DNA of 21,069 nucleotides, from contig JANXXV010000100.1 of assembly GCA_025350445.1 (NCBI GenBank), positions 1-21,069 of the forward strand, given 5' to 3'. This DNA comes from Bryobacteraceae bacterium. GTDB taxonomy: Bacteria > Acidobacteriota > Terriglobia > Bryobacterales > Bryobacteraceae. Shown here piece after piece: positions 8,275-17,083 of this stretch (its first letter is position 1; each line of letters starts with the position of its first letter). The notes under the pieces were generated by a model that saw nothing but the letters and a program-made list of their open reading frames with translations, had not been told where the DNA came from and searched no databases. Made by a program: the position numbers and the translations under genes.

Positions 8275-8638
8275 TGATATGAAAAGAACCATCCTGTTCA
8301 CCGCTACGGCCTCATCCGCATTGACGCTGCTGGCGGTCTTTAGCTTTGGATTCGCGGCTCTGCCGTCGGAGGTGAAATTGGACAACAAGCGAGTGAAAGT
8401 AACAACGGTGACATACGCGCCAGGCGTGCCCAGAGAGCGCTACACCCGGCCGACGGACCAGGTGATCGTGTTTCTGGACGACTGCAAGTACGAGCGCAAG
8501 GACTCCGCCACTGGCGAGAAAACCGTGCGCGAGCGCAAATCGGGCGACGTCATCTGGCACGACACAGGCGAGGACGCGCCTGTATTAACGAACCTGGGAT
8601 CAAAGCCGTATCGCACGCTGACCATCGAAGTGAAATAG
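8267..8638 (+). CDS. Small exported cupin-like protein
   Basis: The 123-aa product has an N-terminal hydrophobic segment (about 8-27, ending SFGFAALPSE) that looks like a signal peptide or anchor, and then an all-beta region. The order of strands (KVTTVTYAPGVPRERYTRP, DQVIVFLDDCKYERK, RERKSGDVIWHDTGEDAPVL, NLGSKPYRTLTIEV) fits a single cupin barrel. Most metal-binding histidines of classical cupins are missing; only one His is present. ATG 8267 is preferred over ATG 8279 because AGGAAG sits just upstream of the first. The gene overlaps the MFS stop, so it is probably co-translated with the transporter. The ligand is unknown. Confidence 0.75.
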   Translation: MFSDMKRTILFTATASSALTLLAVFSFGFAALPSEVKLDNKRVKVTTVTYAPGVPRERYTRPTDQVIVFLDDCKYERKDSATGEKTVRERKSGDVIWHDTGEDAPVLTNLGSKPYRTLTIEVK

Positions 8639-8649
8639 GACAACAATTC

Positions 8650-9588
8650 ATGAACGCAACTGTAATCGGTTCTGGAATGATGGGGCCTGGCATCGCGGTG
8701 ACGCTTGCGCTAGGCGGAGTGAAAGCCACTATACTGAGCCGCACCCAAGAAGGCGCGGCCAAGGGTCTGGCGGTTGCGCGGCAACAACTGGCGCTGCTCG
8801 AGACAAACGGACTCGCCAGCGCGGAGAAGAGCCAATGGGCGCTGGAGAACATCACTGCATCCACGGACTTTGACGACGCCATTTCCACTGCGGATCTGGT
8901 GATTGAATCAGCCCCGGAAAACATGTCGTTCAAGCAGGATTTGTTTGCCCGCATGGATGCCATTGCCAAGCCGGGAGCGGTGCTGGCGAGCAACACGTCG
9001 GGATTGAGCATCACGGCGATTGCCGAACGCTGCGTCCGGCCGGAGCGCGTCTTGACGACGCACTTCTGGAACCCGCCGCATCTGATGCCCCTGGTGGAAC
9101 TGGTGAAGGGCGAGAAGACAGCCGGTCATGTGGTGGAGGCGGTGCGCGATTTATTGCGGACATGCGGCAAGGTGCCGGTGATCGTGAAGAAGGACCGCCC
9201 AGGGCAGTTGGGCAATCGCCTGCAAATGGCGCTGGTGCGCGAGGCGGTGAACATTGTACAGGAAGGCATCGCCGATGTAGAGGACGTGGATCTGGCAGCG
9301 AAGTCCGGCTTCGGCCTGCGCCTACCGGTGTATGGAATCTTTGAGCATCAGGACATCGTCGGGCTCGACATGGGCATGAGCATCGTGGACTATGTGTCGA
9401 CGGATTTGTATGCGGAACCGCGCGCGCCACAGCTGATGCGCGATCTGGTGGAACGCGGAGATCTTGGCGTGAAGACCGGGAAGGGCTTCTACGATTGGTC
9501 GAAGAAAGACGCGGCGGCAGTGAAGGCCCGCCGCGATAGCTTCGTTCTGCAATTCCTGGGATCGGCGTTCGCCAAACCTCAGGAGTAA
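8650..9588 (+). CDS. 3-hydroxyacyl-CoA dehydrogenase-family oxidoreductase
   Basis: This 312-aa NAD-dependent enzyme oxidises a 3-hydroxy group. The Rossmann motif GSGMMG is at 7-12. The mid-region ESAPENMSFKQDLFARMD and SNTSGLSITAIA are family-typical, and the catalytic His138 sits in HFWNPPHLMPLVE. The C-terminal domain includes RLPVYGIFEHQDIVGLD and ends with GVKTGKGFYDW. The length fits a stand-alone dehydrogenase such as 3-hydroxybutyryl-CoA, L-gulonate or carnitine dehydrogenase. The HFWNPP variant and the neighbouring sugar-acid-type transporter leave open a non-CoA hydroxy acid as substrate (inference). AGGA overlapping the previous stop is its ribosome site. It ends 6 bp from the convergent TIM-barrel gene. 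Confidence 0.88.
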   Translation: MNATVIGSGMMGPGIAVTLALGGVKATILSRTQEGAAKGLAVARQQLALLETNGLASAEKSQWALENITASTDFDDAISTADLVIESAPENMSFKQDLFARMDAIAKPGAVLASNTSGLSITAIAERCVRPERVLTTHFWNPPHLMPLVELVKGEKTAGHVVEAVRDLLRTCGKVPVIVKKDRPGQLGNRLQMALVREAVNIVQEGIADVEDVDLAAKSGFGLRLPVYGIFEHQDIVGLDMGMSIVDYVSTDLYAEPRAPQLMRDLVERGDLGVKTGKGFYDWSKKDAAAVKARRDSFVLQFLGSAFAKPQE

Positions 9589-9594
9589 ATCGCT

Positions 9595-10515
9595 TCACGC
9601 GAAGGCGGCACGCATTATTTCCAGACTCTTCGGGACGGCGGTGGCCGGTGGTTCCTTGCCTTCCATTTCGAGCGACACGTAACCCTGGAAATTTGCTTTG
9701 CGCAGAATGCCGGCGATGCGCTTGTAGTCGAGGTCGAGCGTGTAATACTCGCCGCCTCCGAAGTACGTTTTGAAATGCACGATGGCCGCTCGCGGCGCAA
9801 TCTTCTCGATCTCCGGGTACGGATCGACTGGAAAATTGCCGATGTCCAGATTGATTCCAAGCCACGGCGACTGCACCGCGTCCACGATGCGGAACAGGTT
9901 TTCCGTCTTGGTCGTGATGCCCCAGTGATTTTCCAGCATCAGCATCACCCCGGCCTTTTCCGCCGCCGGCAAGCAGGCACGAATCGATTCGACGCACCAG
10001 TCGATAGCGTCGTTCTCCGTGTAGCCGGGAATCGGCGGCTCGTCGCCTTTGGCCTTCATCAAGTCGTCAAACAGACGGATGGTGCGCCATCGCCCGGAGT
10101 TGATGCGCACGGCGGGAATGCCAAGTTTGACGGCCATATCAATGCCGTATTGCGTGTGGCGAATAGCCTGCGCGCGTTCATCCGCCCACGGAGAAACAAA
10201 ATCCTGATGGATGGAAAACATGGTGAGAGCCACGCCATGCGTCATCGCTGTGCGCTTCAGGCGGTTCAGATACTCGGGTGATTCGTCGGTCATCTGCCGG
10301 TGCAGAACTTCGACCCCATCAAAGCCGAGCCGCGCGGCGTCTTCAATAACCTTTTCTATTGGGTAGCGGTCGCGCTTGAAATGCCAGTAGGAATAGCTGG
10401 ACACGCAAAATCGCGGAAGGTGGTTGGCGATTGCGGCAGGTGATGCGGCAGGTGCGAGTGAGAGAGCGCCGGCTGCTCCGCCGATCAGCGTGCGCCGGGA
10501 GAACTGGTGAGCCAT
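9595..10515 (-). CDS. Twin-arginine-exported TIM-barrel protein, sugar phosphate isomerase/epimerase-like
   Basis: The 306-aa product begins [19 protein letters not shown], a clear twin-arginine signal (Arg7-Arg8), so it is folded before export. The rest is a xylose-isomerase-like TIM barrel (AP-endonuclease-2 fold): [14 protein letters not shown] near the start, then metal-ligand candidates Glu in LMLENHWG, Asp in GINLDIGNF, His in AIVHFKTYF and Glu in VSLEMEGKE. All four expected ligands are present, so it is probably an active metalloenzyme on sugars or cyclitols. It starts 3 bp after the ubiE stop and belongs to the aroB-ubiE transcript by position, although its function seems unrelated. 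The substrate is unknown. Confidence 0.88.
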   Translation of the reverse strand: MAHQFSRRTLIGGAAGALSLAPAASPAAIANHLPRFCVSSYSYWHFKRDRYPIEKVIEDAARLGFDGVEVLHRQMTDESPEYLNRLKRTAMTHGVALTMFSIHQDFVSPWADERAQAIRHTQYGIDMAVKLGIPAVRINSGRWRTIRLFDDLMKAKGDEPPIPGYTENDAIDWCVESIRACLPAAEKAGVMLMLENHWGITTKTENLFRIVDAVQSPWLGINLDIGNFPVDPYPEIEKIAPRAAIVHFKTYFGGGEYYTLDLDYKRIAGILRKANFQGYVSLEMEGKEPPATAVPKSLEIMRAAFA

Positions 10516-10518
10516 GGC

Positions 10519-11253
10519 CTATTTTACAAGAAGCACGCGGCCCAGATGCAACGCCACAATTCCGAACGTCATGCGTTCGAACTGAACATCGACGAAGCCT
10601 GCCGCACGCATCTTCTCCGCAAGCTCCTCGGCACCCGGGAACTTCCGCACCGATTCGGGCAGGTAACTGTAGGCATCCTTCGACCCGGAGAGCGCGCCGC
10701 CCAGCTTGGGTAGAATGTTTCGCGAATAGAAGCCATAGAGCGCCGCGAAGGCCGCGTTCGGTGGCTGGGAAAATTCCAGAATCGCAGCCATCCCGCCCGC
10801 CCGGAGCACACGCCGCAGTTCCAGCAGACCTTTTTCATAGTTGGCGAAATTGCGAAATCCGAATGCCACCGTCACCAGATCGAGGGAGGCATTTGCGATC
10901 GGCAAGCTGAGTGCATCCGATTCGAAGAGCGCTTCGCCCAAACCCTTTTTCTGAGCGGCCGTTAGCATGGGATGGCAGAAGTCGCTGGCCAGCACGCGAC
11001 TTGTCGTGGTGGCGCGTTGCAGAGCGATCGCCAGATCGCCGGTGCCACAGCACAAATCCAGGACGCGAGCCCCAGGCCGATCCAGAACACGCCGGACGCG
11101 CTTCACCGTTCGCGCACGCCACAGCTTGTCGATGTTGAAAGAGAGCAGGTGATTCAGCAGGTCGTAACGCGGCGCAACCTGGCCGAACATTTCGCGCACC
11201 CACTGCGCCGTTTGCTGTTCGCCCTTCACGCCGGGCGGTGTGGTGCCGCTCAT
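10519..11253 (-). CDS. ubiE: Demethylmenaquinone/ubiquinone C-methyltransferase
   Basis: UbiE/MenG uses S-adenosylmethionine to add the ring methyl group in the last step of menaquinone synthesis; in an acidobacterium menaquinone is the expected quinone, so menG is the equivalent name. The protein is 244 aa, the normal size. Family signatures are VREMFGQVAPRYDLLNHLLS (19-38), the SAM-binding glycine motif VLDLCCGTGDL (64-74), and VTVAFGFRNFANYEKGL in the middle, followed by EFSQPPN. Its ATG overlaps the aroB stop by 4 bp (11250-11253), so the two are coupled. It is cytoplasmic, probably at the membrane face. Confidence 0.95.
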   Translation of the reverse strand: MSGTTPPGVKGEQQTAQWVREMFGQVAPRYDLLNHLLSFNIDKLWRARTVKRVRRVLDRPGARVLDLCCGTGDLAIALQRATTTSRVLASDFCHPMLTAAQKKGLGEALFESDALSLPIANASLDLVTVAFGFRNFANYEKGLLELRRVLRAGGMAAILEFSQPPNAAFAALYGFYSRNILPKLGGALSGSKDAYSYLPESVRKFPGAEELAEKMRAAGFVDVQFERMTFGIVALHLGRVLLVK

Positions 11254-12323
11254 GCTAGTGCCGCTTCCACCGCGCGCTGCACCAGCGCGGGATCGATGCC
11301 CGAGAGAATTTGCACATGGCCGATACGGTCGGGCAACACAAAATGCACTTTGCCGTGGATCGTTTTCTTATCGCTGTTCGTACGCGCTACCAGGCGCTCG
11401 GCGGAGATACCGGCGAGCCGCGGGATTGGACCGTAAAGCGACACCGCGCGCAGAATTGCATCGCGGTCCGCGTCGTTCAGCAGTCCGGTCTTGGATGCGA
11501 GGTGCGTCGCCGCATTCATCCCGAACGCTACCGCTTCGCCGTGCAGGAATCGGGAATAGGAGGTCTCCGCTTCGAGGGTGTGGCCAATCGTATGGCCGAA
11601 GTTCAGAATGCGCCGGAGGCCGCCCTCTTTCTCATCCGCCGAGACCACCTCCGCTTTGATCCGCACGGACTCGCTGATGAGCCAGTCCACGGCTGCGGGG
11701 TCTTGCGCCAGCACATCGGCCGAACGGTTCGCCATGAGATCGAACAATTCCGGACTGGCAATCACGCCGTGCTTCACCACTTCAAACAGCCCCGCGCGAT
11801 ATTCGCGCTCCGGCAAGGTACGCAGCACCTCGGGATCGATCAATACGCAGAGCGGCTGGTGAAACGATCCGATCAGATTCTTTCCTGCTACCAGGTTCAC
11901 ACCGGTCTTGCCGCCGACAGCCGCATCCACTTGCGCCAGCAGCGTGGTCGGAATCTGAATCACCGGAACGCCGCGCATGAAGATGGCGGCAAGAAAGCCA
12001 CTGACGTCAGTGAGAATTCCGCCGCCAAAAGCGACCACCACGCTGGACCGGTCGCCGCCGGCGCATACCATTTCTTCAGCCAGTTTCTCCACCGAGGAGA
12101 ATCGCTTTTTATCTTCGCCGCCATCGAAGAAGAGTACGTGAAACGGACGCCCGTTCATCCCTGACTCCACAAGATTCCCGTGGAGTTTCCATACGTCTTT
12201 TGTGGAGGTAACGAACACCTGTCCAGCGGAAGACGGCACGAAGCTTCCGAGCCTTGACAACACGCCTCGCTCGACCACTGCAGAGTATGTCTGCTGGCCC
12301 GTTTTCACCTGATAAGACGGCAC
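11250..12323 (-). CDS. aroB: 3-dehydroquinate synthase
   Basis: AroB converts DAHP to 3-dehydroquinate, the second step of the shikimate pathway, using NAD and a divalent metal. The product is 357 aa, the usual length. The NAD-site motif GGGILTDVSGF is at 100-110, followed by PTTLLAQVDAAVGGKTGVN. Metal and active-site residues are seen in LFEVVKHGVI, NFGHTIGHTLE and HGEAVAFGMNAA. The start is GTG at 12323, since the second beta strand (VKTGQQTYSAVVERG) aligns with the family N-terminus a few residues later. Only 7 bp separate it from the divergent nadB start, so its promoter must lie inside nadB sequence. Chorismate made downstream also feeds menaquinone, which fits coupling to ubiE. Confidence 0.96.
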   Translation of the reverse strand: MPSYQVKTGQQTYSAVVERGVLSRLGSFVPSSAGQVFVTSTKDVWKLHGNLVESGMNGRPFHVLFFDGGEDKKRFSSVEKLAEEMVCAGGDRSSVVVAFGGGILTDVSGFLAAIFMRGVPVIQIPTTLLAQVDAAVGGKTGVNLVAGKNLIGSFHQPLCVLIDPEVLRTLPEREYRAGLFEVVKHGVIASPELFDLMANRSADVLAQDPAAVDWLISESVRIKAEVVSADEKEGGLRRILNFGHTIGHTLEAETSYSRFLHGEAVAFGMNAATHLASKTGLLNDADRDAILRAVSLYGPIPRLAGISAERLVARTNSDKKTIHGKVHFVLPDRIGHVQILSGIDPALVQRAVEAALA

Positions 12324-12330
12324 AACCCCG

Positions 12331-13911
12331 TTGTACCATGGGAGTATTACGTCTACCTCTGAAAGAACTCCTCAAACTATAGAAGCTGACTTCCTGGTGG
12401 TGGGGGCCGGAGTCGCGGGGCTGCGCGCCGCTATTGAACTGGCCGCGGCGGGCACTGTATTGGTTGTGGCAAAGGACAGCCTACGCGAATCTTCGTCTGA
12501 ATATGCGCAGGGCGGAATCGCTGTTGCACTTAGCGACGACGATGAAGTGGAGTTGCACGAACAGGACACGCTGAGCGCCGGCGCCGGCTTGTGCAACCGC
12601 GAAGCGGTTCATACGTTAGTGGAAGAAGGGCCGGCCGGGATTGAGAAGTTGATCGAGTGGGGCGCCGAGTTCGATCGCGAAGGAACCAAGCTGTTGTTCG
12701 CACGGGAAGGTGCACACAGCCGCAGCCGCGTGCTGCACGCACACGGCGATTCCACCGGTAGCGAGATTGCACGCACACTCTATAAGAAGGCGGCTTCGCT
12801 TCCGGGAATCCGATTCCAGAGTTTTTCCGCCATCACCGATCTGCTGACCCGGGACGGCGCAGTGACTGGCGCGGTGGCTTGCGATAAAGCAGCGAAGCGG
12901 CAGGTCCGCATCAATGCACGGGCTGTACTGCTGGCCACCGGAGGGTTGGGTTGCGTGTTCAAGGAAACCACCAATCCGGATGTGGCCACCGGTGACGGTG
13001 TGGCCACGGCGTACCGCGCGGGGGCGGTCATCAGCGATATCGAATTCGTGCAGTTTCATCCCACCGCGCTGTTTGTTCCGGGCGCGCCGCGCTTCCTGCT
13101 TTCGGAAGCCCTGCGCGGGGAAGGCGCGTATCTTCGGAATGCCGCGGGCGAACGTTTCATGAGTGCTTATCACCCGATGGCCGAACTGGCCCCGAGGGAT
13201 GTGGTGTCGCGCGCCATCGTCAGCGAGATGCGCCGCACCAATGCCACCAACGTATTCCTCGACCTAACACATTTGGATGCGGAGTTTGTCCGCAATCGCT
13301 TCCCGCGTGTGTATAGCACTTGCCTGCGGCATGGCGTGGATATTACGGCGGTGCCGGCGCCGGTGCATCCGGCCGCCCATTATTCCATGGGAGGGGTGCG
13401 GACGGATCTGTACGGCAAGACAAATCTCGAGCGGCTTTATGCTGCCGGGGAAGTAGCCTGCACGGGTGTTCACGGCGCGAATCGTCTGGCCAGCAATTCC
13501 CTTCTGGAGGGAGTGGTCTTTGGCGCGCGCGCCGGGGCAGCGATGCTCGATTCACACTCGAATCCAACGGGCGGTGGCGAACCGGGTTCGCCGGAAGCAC
13601 TGTTCCCGAGCCTTACGGAAGCTGCGATTCGCGATCTGGCATGGGAGCAATGCGGCATCACGCGAAGCGGCGGCGGTCTTCGCACTGCTTGTGACACGCT
13701 GGCGGCAGCGAAGATGAAACCCATCGCGAATGCAGATCGCAAACAGTATGAGCTGCGGAACATTCACTCCGTTGCCCATCTGATCGCGCGGTGCGCTTTG
13801 GCGCGGGAGGAAAGCCGCGGCGGGCACTACCGGTCCGATTTTCCTGAATCTCGAGAGCTGTTCCAGAAGCATTCTCTGGTTTCACCCGGCGGAGAAGTCA
13901 GCTTTGGCTGA
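12331..13911 (+). CDS. nadB: L-aspartate oxidase
   Basis: NadB oxidises L-aspartate to iminoaspartate with FAD, the first step of de novo NAD synthesis. The protein is 526 aa, near the usual 530-540. The FAD motif VVGAGVAGLRAAIELA starts near residue 23. SSEYAQGGIAVAL, HPTALF, HYSMGGVRTDLYG (His350) and GANRLASNSLLEGVVFGARAG are family hallmarks, and the C-terminal helical domain closes with ARCALAREESRGGHYRSDFP, as in the succinate dehydrogenase flavoprotein superfamily. The only usable start before the FAD fold is TTG 12331; a nearby ATG at 12338 is out of frame. No nadA or nadC is in view. Its stop overlaps the next gene by 8 bp. Confidence 0.95.
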   Translation: MYHGSITSTSERTPQTIEADFLVVGAGVAGLRAAIELAAAGTVLVVAKDSLRESSSEYAQGGIAVALSDDDEVELHEQDTLSAGAGLCNREAVHTLVEEGPAGIEKLIEWGAEFDREGTKLLFAREGAHSRSRVLHAHGDSTGSEIARTLYKKAASLPGIRFQSFSAITDLLTRDGAVTGAVACDKAAKRQVRINARAVLLATGGLGCVFKETTNPDVATGDGVATAYRAGAVISDIEFVQFHPTALFVPGAPRFLLSEALRGEGAYLRNAAGERFMSAYHPMAELAPRDVVSRAIVSEMRRTNATNVFLDLTHLDAEFVRNRFPRVYSTCLRHGVDITAVPAPVHPAAHYSMGGVRTDLYGKTNLERLYAAGEVACTGVHGANRLASNSLLEGVVFGARAGAAMLDSHSNPTGGGEPGSPEALFPSLTEAAIRDLAWEQCGITRSGGGLRTACDTLAAAKMKPIANADRKQYELRNIHSVAHLIARCALAREESRGGHYRSDFPESRELFQKHSLVSPGGEVSFG

Positions 13912-15172
13912 ACGTTCCCGCGCGAAGGTAATTCAGGGGCCGTTGTTCGCGTTGCTGATTCTTGCCGCGCTCGATATTGTCCACGTCAGTCCTTTCGCCA
14001 CTCTTTGGACTGCGCCGGCCATTCTGCTTTCGGCCATGTTGATCGCGTGGGCCGCTGAGTCGGCGCAGTTTTTCATGGCTCAGGGCTTCGCGCTGGCGAT
14101 TCTCGCCTGGCTGCAGACCTTGCCGGAGTTTGCGGTGGAGGCGGTGCTGGCGTGGCACCAGCAGGTGCCGCTGCTGCTGGCGAATCTTACTGGCGCGCTT
14201 CGGCTACTGACAGGTTTGGGGTGGCCGATGATCTACGCCACCGCGGCCTTCTACCATAAACGGAAGTACGGTAAGCCGCTGAATGAGATTGTGCTGGAGC
14301 CGGAGCATTGCGTGGAAGTGGTTGGCTTACTAGTGCCCTTGCTCTACATGACATTCGTCTACTGCAAGGAGAGTCTCGATGTTTGGGACGCGTTGGTGCT
14401 CACACTGATCTACGTAGCGTATCTGTTCGTGCTCAGCAAGATGCCGCCGCAAGAAGAAGAGGGCATCGAAGACCTGGAACGCATTCCACGCGCTATTGTC
14501 ACCGCGGCCCCGGCAGTCCGGACCACCGCGATCATTGGGCTCTTTCTCGCGGGCGGGCTGCTGATCTATTTCGCCGCCGAACCTTTTCTGGGGAGCCTGC
14601 TCTCGGTGTCCGCGGTACTTGGCGTTCCCAGCTTCGTATTCGTGCAGTGGGTAGCGCCGTTTGTCTCCGAGTTTCCCGAAAAGGTCTCCGCATTCTATTG
14701 GGCGCGCACGGTAAACCGCGCGTCCATGGCACTGATGAATATGGTTTCCAGCAACATTAATCAGTGGACGCTGCTTACTGCGATGCTGCCCATCGTTTAC
14801 TCAGTCAGCCGCGGCACTATTAGTTCCATTCCTTTCGACCGGCAACAGGAACTGGAGCTGCTGATGACGCTGGGGCAGTCGCTGGTCGGTATGCTGTTCC
14901 TGGTCAACATGAAATTGGAGTGGTGGGAGGCGGCGGCGCTGTTTTCTCTCTGGTTCGTGCAGTTCGCATTGTCGCCGGTGCCGCCGGGTCCTGGAGTGCT
15001 GGGGTTCCTGTCCATCCACATTCACTGGTACGTCACAATTGCTTACCTCGGGTGGTCCGCGATTGAAATCGTCCGGATATTTCTAGGCCGGCGCAGCCAC
15101 AACGCGTTTGTCCATTTCGCCGGCGTTTGGCGCACCCGCGTGGTTGCTTCCGGCCCTGCTGCGTTAGAATAA
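13904..15172 (+). CDS. CaCA-superfamily sodium/calcium exchanger-like membrane protein
   Basis: The 422-aa protein has about ten hydrophobic helices and two related repeat regions typical of cation/calcium antiporters. The first (about 52-110) has [14 protein letters not shown] and then [12 protein letters not shown]; the second (about 240-300) has [17 protein letters not shown] and [16 protein letters not shown]. The LPEF and SEFPEK acidic motifs correspond to ion-binding helices, and SSNINQ to the conserved asparagine stretch; the first repeat lacks the usual G-S-N-x-x-N pattern. A loop rich in Glu (183-191, QEEEGIEDL) lies between the halves. TTG 13904 is the start, supported by GGAG nine bases upstream. 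The transported ion is not certain. It overlaps nadB and lies 10 bp before hslV. Confidence 0.82.
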   Translation: MAERSRAKVIQGPLFALLILAALDIVHVSPFATLWTAPAILLSAMLIAWAAESAQFFMAQGFALAILAWLQTLPEFAVEAVLAWHQQVPLLLANLTGALRLLTGLGWPMIYATAAFYHKRKYGKPLNEIVLEPEHCVEVVGLLVPLLYMTFVYCKESLDVWDALVLTLIYVAYLFVLSKMPPQEEEGIEDLERIPRAIVTAAPAVRTTAIIGLFLAGGLLIYFAAEPFLGSLLSVSAVLGVPSFVFVQWVAPFVSEFPEKVSAFYWARTVNRASMALMNMVSSNINQWTLLTAMLPIVYSVSRGTISSIPFDRQQELELLMTLGQSLVGMLFLVNMKLEWWEAAALFSLWFVQFALSPVPPGPGVLGFLSIHIHWYVTIAYLGWSAIEIVRIFLGRRSHNAFVHFAGVWRTRVVASGPAALE

Positions 15173-15182
15173 AGGCGCATTC

Positions 15183-15722
15183 ATGACACAAAAGATCCGC
15201 TCCACTACAATTCTGTGCGTACGCCGGAACGGCAAGGTAGTTATGGCGGGTGATGGCCAGGTGACACTCGGCCAGGAAGTTCTAAAGGGCACCGCCAAGA
15301 AACTTCGCCGTCTCTATAAAGATAAGATCCTCGCGGGCTTCGCCGGCTCCACAGCCGACGCGTTTGCCCTATTCGCCCGCTTCGAGGCTAAGCTGGAACA
15401 ACACAGCGGCAATCTGCCGCGCAGCGTGGTTGAGCTGGCGAAGGAGTGGCGCACCGACAAGGCACTGCGTCATCTCGAGGCTCTGCTGCTGGTGGCCGAT
15501 TTGCAGAACATCTTCATCGTCAGCGGCAATGGCGATGTGATCGATCCCGATGGGGACATGGCCGCCATTGGCTCGGGTGGCGCGTTCGCCAAAGCCGCGG
15601 GCACTGCGCTGATTGAGAACACAAAGCTCAGTGCGCGGGAGATTGTGGAGAAGTCGATGTTGATTGCGGGCAGGATCTGCATCTACACTAACGAGAACAT
15701 TACCATCGAGGAGTTGGGGTAG
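15183..15722 (+). CDS. hslV: ATP-dependent protease subunit HslV (ClpQ)
   Basis: HslV is the threonine peptidase of the HslUV two-part proteasome-like protease and forms a double hexamer in the cytoplasm. The product is 179 aa, the usual size. A short leader, MTQKIRS, precedes the predicted catalytic Thr8 in [20 protein letters not shown]; removal of the leader should expose this Thr, as in other HslV proteins. [40 protein letters not shown] and [17 protein letters not shown] are all signature regions. AAAGG lies just upstream of the ATG. hslU follows after 2 bp. Confidence 0.97.
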   Translation: MTQKIRSTTILCVRRNGKVVMAGDGQVTLGQEVLKGTAKKLRRLYKDKILAGFAGSTADAFALFARFEAKLEQHSGNLPRSVVELAKEWRTDKALRHLEALLLVADLQNIFIVSGNGDVIDPDGDMAAIGSGGAFAKAAGTALIENTKLSAREIVEKSMLIAGRICIYTNENITIEELG

Positions 15723-15724
15723 CC

Positions 15725-17083
15725 ATGGTTATCTATTTGCCAAGCCAATCCCTCGAAGAGACTCCAATGCTGGATGAACTCACACCGCGCGAGATAGTGC
15801 GGGAACTGGATAAATACGTCATCGGCCAGGCTGACGCCAAGCGCGCGGTGGCCATTGCGCTGAGAAACCGCATCCGCCGCCAAAAGCTGGATCCGGACAT
15901 GGCCGAAGATGTCATGCCGAAGAACATCCTTATGATCGGCCCCACGGGTGTGGGGAAAACGGAGATTGCGCGGCGTCTGGCGCGGCTGGCGAATTCGCCG
16001 TTCCTTAAAGTAGAAGCCAGCAAGTTCACCGAAGTGGGTTACGTAGGCCGCGACGTGGAAGCGATGATCCGCGATCTGGTGGATATCGCGATTGATCTGG
16101 TGCGCGAGGAACGGTTGGAAGAAGTGGCCGACCGCGCCGAACACAATGCCGAAGAGCGGCTGCTGGATCTGCTGATTCCGCCGCAACCCGAGCCGAGCGA
16201 TACTGCCGATAAATCCCGCGAGAAATTGCGGGACAAGCTACGCGCGGGGAAGCTGGACGACCGGCTGGTGGAGATCGACGTAAAAGAGCGCGGCCCGACG
16301 TTTGAATTCGCCTCCAATGCCGGAGCAGAGGAGATGGATATCAATCTGAAAGATATCCTGCCCGGCCTTTTTGGTCCGCGGACGCGCAAGCGCAAGATGC
16401 GCGTTAGTGAAGCAATCGAATACCTGGTGCAGGAAGAAGAGCAGAAGCTCATCGACATGGAACAGGTAACCAGGGTGGCGCTGGAGCGGGTGGAGAAGAA
16501 CGGCATCATCTTCCTGGACGAGATCGATAAGATTGCAGGGCGCGAAGGCGGCCATGGTCCCGATGTCAGCCGCGAGGGCGTGCAGCGGGACATTCTGCCG
16601 ATTGTGGAAGGCACCACGGTGAGCACGCGCCACGGCTCCGTTCGCACCGATCACATTCTGTTCATCGCGGCCGGCGCGTTCCACGTTTCCAAACCCAGCG
16701 ATCTGATTCCCGAATTGCAGGGGCGCTTTCCGATTCGCGTGGAGCTGAAATCGCTTACGCAGGAAGATCTGATCCGCATTCTGAAAGAGCCGAAGAACGC
16801 ACTGATCAAGCAGTACATCGCGCTGCTGGACACCGAGGGAATCAAGCTCAGCTTCACCGAAGACGCGCTGGAAGAGATCGCCCGTTTTGCCGCGCGCGTG
16901 AACGAAACAACGGAGAACATCGGCGCACGCCGGCTCCACACCATGCTGGAGAAGATCCTGGAAGAGATCTCATTCGCCGGCCCGGACCTGAAGAAGAAGA
17001 CGGTCAAGATCGATGCCGTCTATGTCCGGAACCAACTGGCGGAGATCGTGAAGGATCAGGACTTGACCCGCTACATTCTCTAA
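15725..17083 (+). CDS. hslU: HslU ATPase subunit of HslUV protease
   Basis: HslU is the AAA+ unfoldase that feeds substrates into HslV. The protein is 452 aa from ATG 15725; a second in-frame ATG at 15767 would give 438 aa and matches the start of many HslU proteins ([11 protein letters not shown]). I keep the upstream start because it leaves only 2 bp after hslV. Walker A GPTGVGKT is at 72-79, the pore loop GYVG at 105-108, the variable I-domain at about 120-240, and Walker B in [12 protein letters not shown] near 260-270. [17 protein letters not shown] and [12 protein letters not shown] follow. The C-terminal tail DLTRYIL is the segment that docks into HslV, so the pair should be functional. 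Confidence 0.97.
   Translation: MVIYLPSQSLEETPMLDELTPREIVRELDKYVIGQADAKRAVAIALRNRIRRQKLDPDMAEDVMPKNILMIGPTGVGKTEIARRLARLANSPFLKVEASKFTEVGYVGRDVEAMIRDLVDIAIDLVREERLEEVADRAEHNAEERLLDLLIPPQPEPSDTADKSREKLRDKLRAGKLDDRLVEIDVKERGPTFEFASNAGAEEMDINLKDILPGLFGPRTRKRKMRVSEAIEYLVQEEEQKLIDMEQVTRVALERVEKNGIIFLDEIDKIAGREGGHGPDVSREGVQRDILPIVEGTTVSTRHGSVRTDHILFIAAGAFHVSKPSDLIPELQGRFPIRVELKSLTQEDLIRILKEPKNALIKQYIALLDTEGIKLSFTEDALEEIARFAARVNETTENIGARRLHTMLEKILEEISFAGPDLKKKTVKIDAVYVRNQLAEIVKDQDLTRYIL

Noticed and set aside
9011..9997. 328-codon minus-strand frame across the dehydrogenase and TIM-barrel genes
   Set aside because: It overlaps two well-supported genes in other frames and is dominated by Arg/Pro/Ser; no domain is visible.
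12338..12382. Tiny ORF (14 codons) from ATG 12338 overlapping the nadB start, possible leader peptide
   Set aside because: No ribosome site, no attenuator-like hairpin or codon run; most likely chance.
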